DNA from: Planctomycetota bacterium
GTDB taxonomy: Bacteria > Planctomycetota > Phycisphaerae > UBA1845 > PWPN01
Length of the DNA stretch: 15,108 nt
Direction: 5' to 3'
Assembly: GCA_020346805.1 (NCBI GenBank)
Contig: CP070790.1
Coordinates: forward strand, 3,539,629 to 3,554,736
In this document: positions 14,842-15,108 of the stretch, piece after piece
How positions within the stretch are numbered: position 1 is the first letter of the stretch
How the letters are laid out: each line of letters begins with the position of its first letter
Made by a program: the position numbers and the translations under genes
The notes under the pieces: generated by a model
Databases searched by the model: none
What the model saw: only the letters and a program-made list of their open reading frames with translations
What the model was told of the DNA's origin: nothing

Positions 14842-15108
14842 TTATTGTCCATCCGAGTTACGTTTTTTAGCCAACGCGGCATTCAACGATTTTTGGGCCT
14901 GGATATGGCCGGGCTGAATACGTAGGGCCTCACGATAGTGCTCGATGGCCCGGTCAATATCGCCGTATACCAGCAACGCATTGGCCAGGTTATATTGAGC
15001 GCCGGCATGGCCGGGATCGATGCGCACCGCGCTTTGAAAGTGCTCCAAGGCCTTATCAAGCTTTTGCTGCCGAGCCAGCACACCACCCAGATTGTTATGG
15101 GCGTCGGC
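14842..15108 (-). CDS. C-terminal fragment of a fourth TPR paralogue (cut by window edge)
   Basis: The frame is open through the window edge, so the gene continues beyond 15108 and its start is not visible. The 88 residues present are two complete 34-residue TPRs and the 20-residue capping segment ending AALAKKRNSDGQ. They closely resemble the last two repeats and cap of the 863-residue protein (ADAHNNLG here, ADAHANLG there; ALEHFQSAVRI here, ALEHLQTAVRI there). A membrane module like that of the other copies is expected upstream but cannot be confirmed. An internal GTG at 15081 lies within a TPR and is not the real start. The TAA is 17 bases before the next gene. Confidence 0.8.
   Translation of the reverse strand, partial: ADAHNNLGGVLARQQKLDKALEHFQSAVRIDPGHAGAQYNLANALLVYGDIDRAIEHYREALRIQPGHIQAQKSLNAALAKKRNSDGQ

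Larger units (their letters stand above)
8050..15108 (-). repeat. Tandem array of four paralogous TMTC/TPR genes
   Basis: Three complete genes and one partial gene, all on the minus strand, share the same architecture and the same C-terminal cap (endings such as SALAEQQ, AVLGKQS, AALAKKQ and AALAKKR). Gaps between them are 17, 41 and 44 bases. Patches of identical DNA, for example 36 bases at 9487-9522 and 11715-11750 and 32 bases at 10268-10299 and 12439-12470, show they arose by duplication. The array may extend beyond the window. Confidence 0.85.

Noticed and set aside
8050..15108. The regular near-repeats at the DNA level as a CRISPR array or satellite
   Set aside because: The roughly 102-base periodicity is the coding signature of 34-residue TPRs in open frames. 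There are no identical short repeats with unique spacers.

Overview
The window looks like a piece of a bacterial chromosome of moderate GC content with AT-rich intergenic gaps. The gene types suggest a planctomycete, perhaps a Phycisphaerae-like lineage: a Tat-exported aldo/keto reductase with a ferredoxin tail, a stand-alone Lon N-terminal-domain protein, and large TPR-bearing GT-C-like membrane proteins. That placement is inferred from gene content; there is no rRNA or other marker gene to prove it. No tRNA, rRNA, CRISPR array, transposase or phage gene was seen.

Left half (1-8003): mostly single-gene housekeeping units. A Tat/Fe-S aldo/keto reductase (+) converges on a small predicted lipoprotein (-). 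dapB (lysine and cell-wall precursor synthesis, +) follows. Next comes a TetR-family regulator (+) preceded by a 17-codon leader ORF and a palindromic operator-like site. A 477-base gap holds a GC-rich palindromic repeat and a long hairpin. A Lon-N-domain protein (+), apparently translated from a leaderless mRNA, ends 1 base from the convergent pyrD (-). pyrD diverges from panD (+) across a promoter region carrying a second copy of the TetR-upstream palindrome (13 of 17 bases identical). An AI-2E/PerM-type permease (+) follows and ends at a strong bidirectional terminator.

Right half (8004-15108): one minus-strand array of four tandem paralogues, the most upstream cut by the window edge. Each complete copy has an N-terminal multi-membrane module of about 450 residues resembling the TMTC/GT-C protein O-mannosyltransferases, followed by C-terminal TPRs. 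The TPR number differs: 5, 7 and 11 in the three complete copies, in transcription order. The genes are 17-44 bases apart, all three visible starts are GTG or TTG, and the only clear terminator lies after the last gene. This suggests one operon making a set of membrane glycosyltransferase-like proteins that share a catalytic module but carry protein-binding arms of different length.

The most interesting points are this graded-length paralogue array, the possible TetR link between its own promoter and the pyrD/panD promoter, the leaderless Lon-domain gene, and the repeat-bearing gap at 3896-4372.
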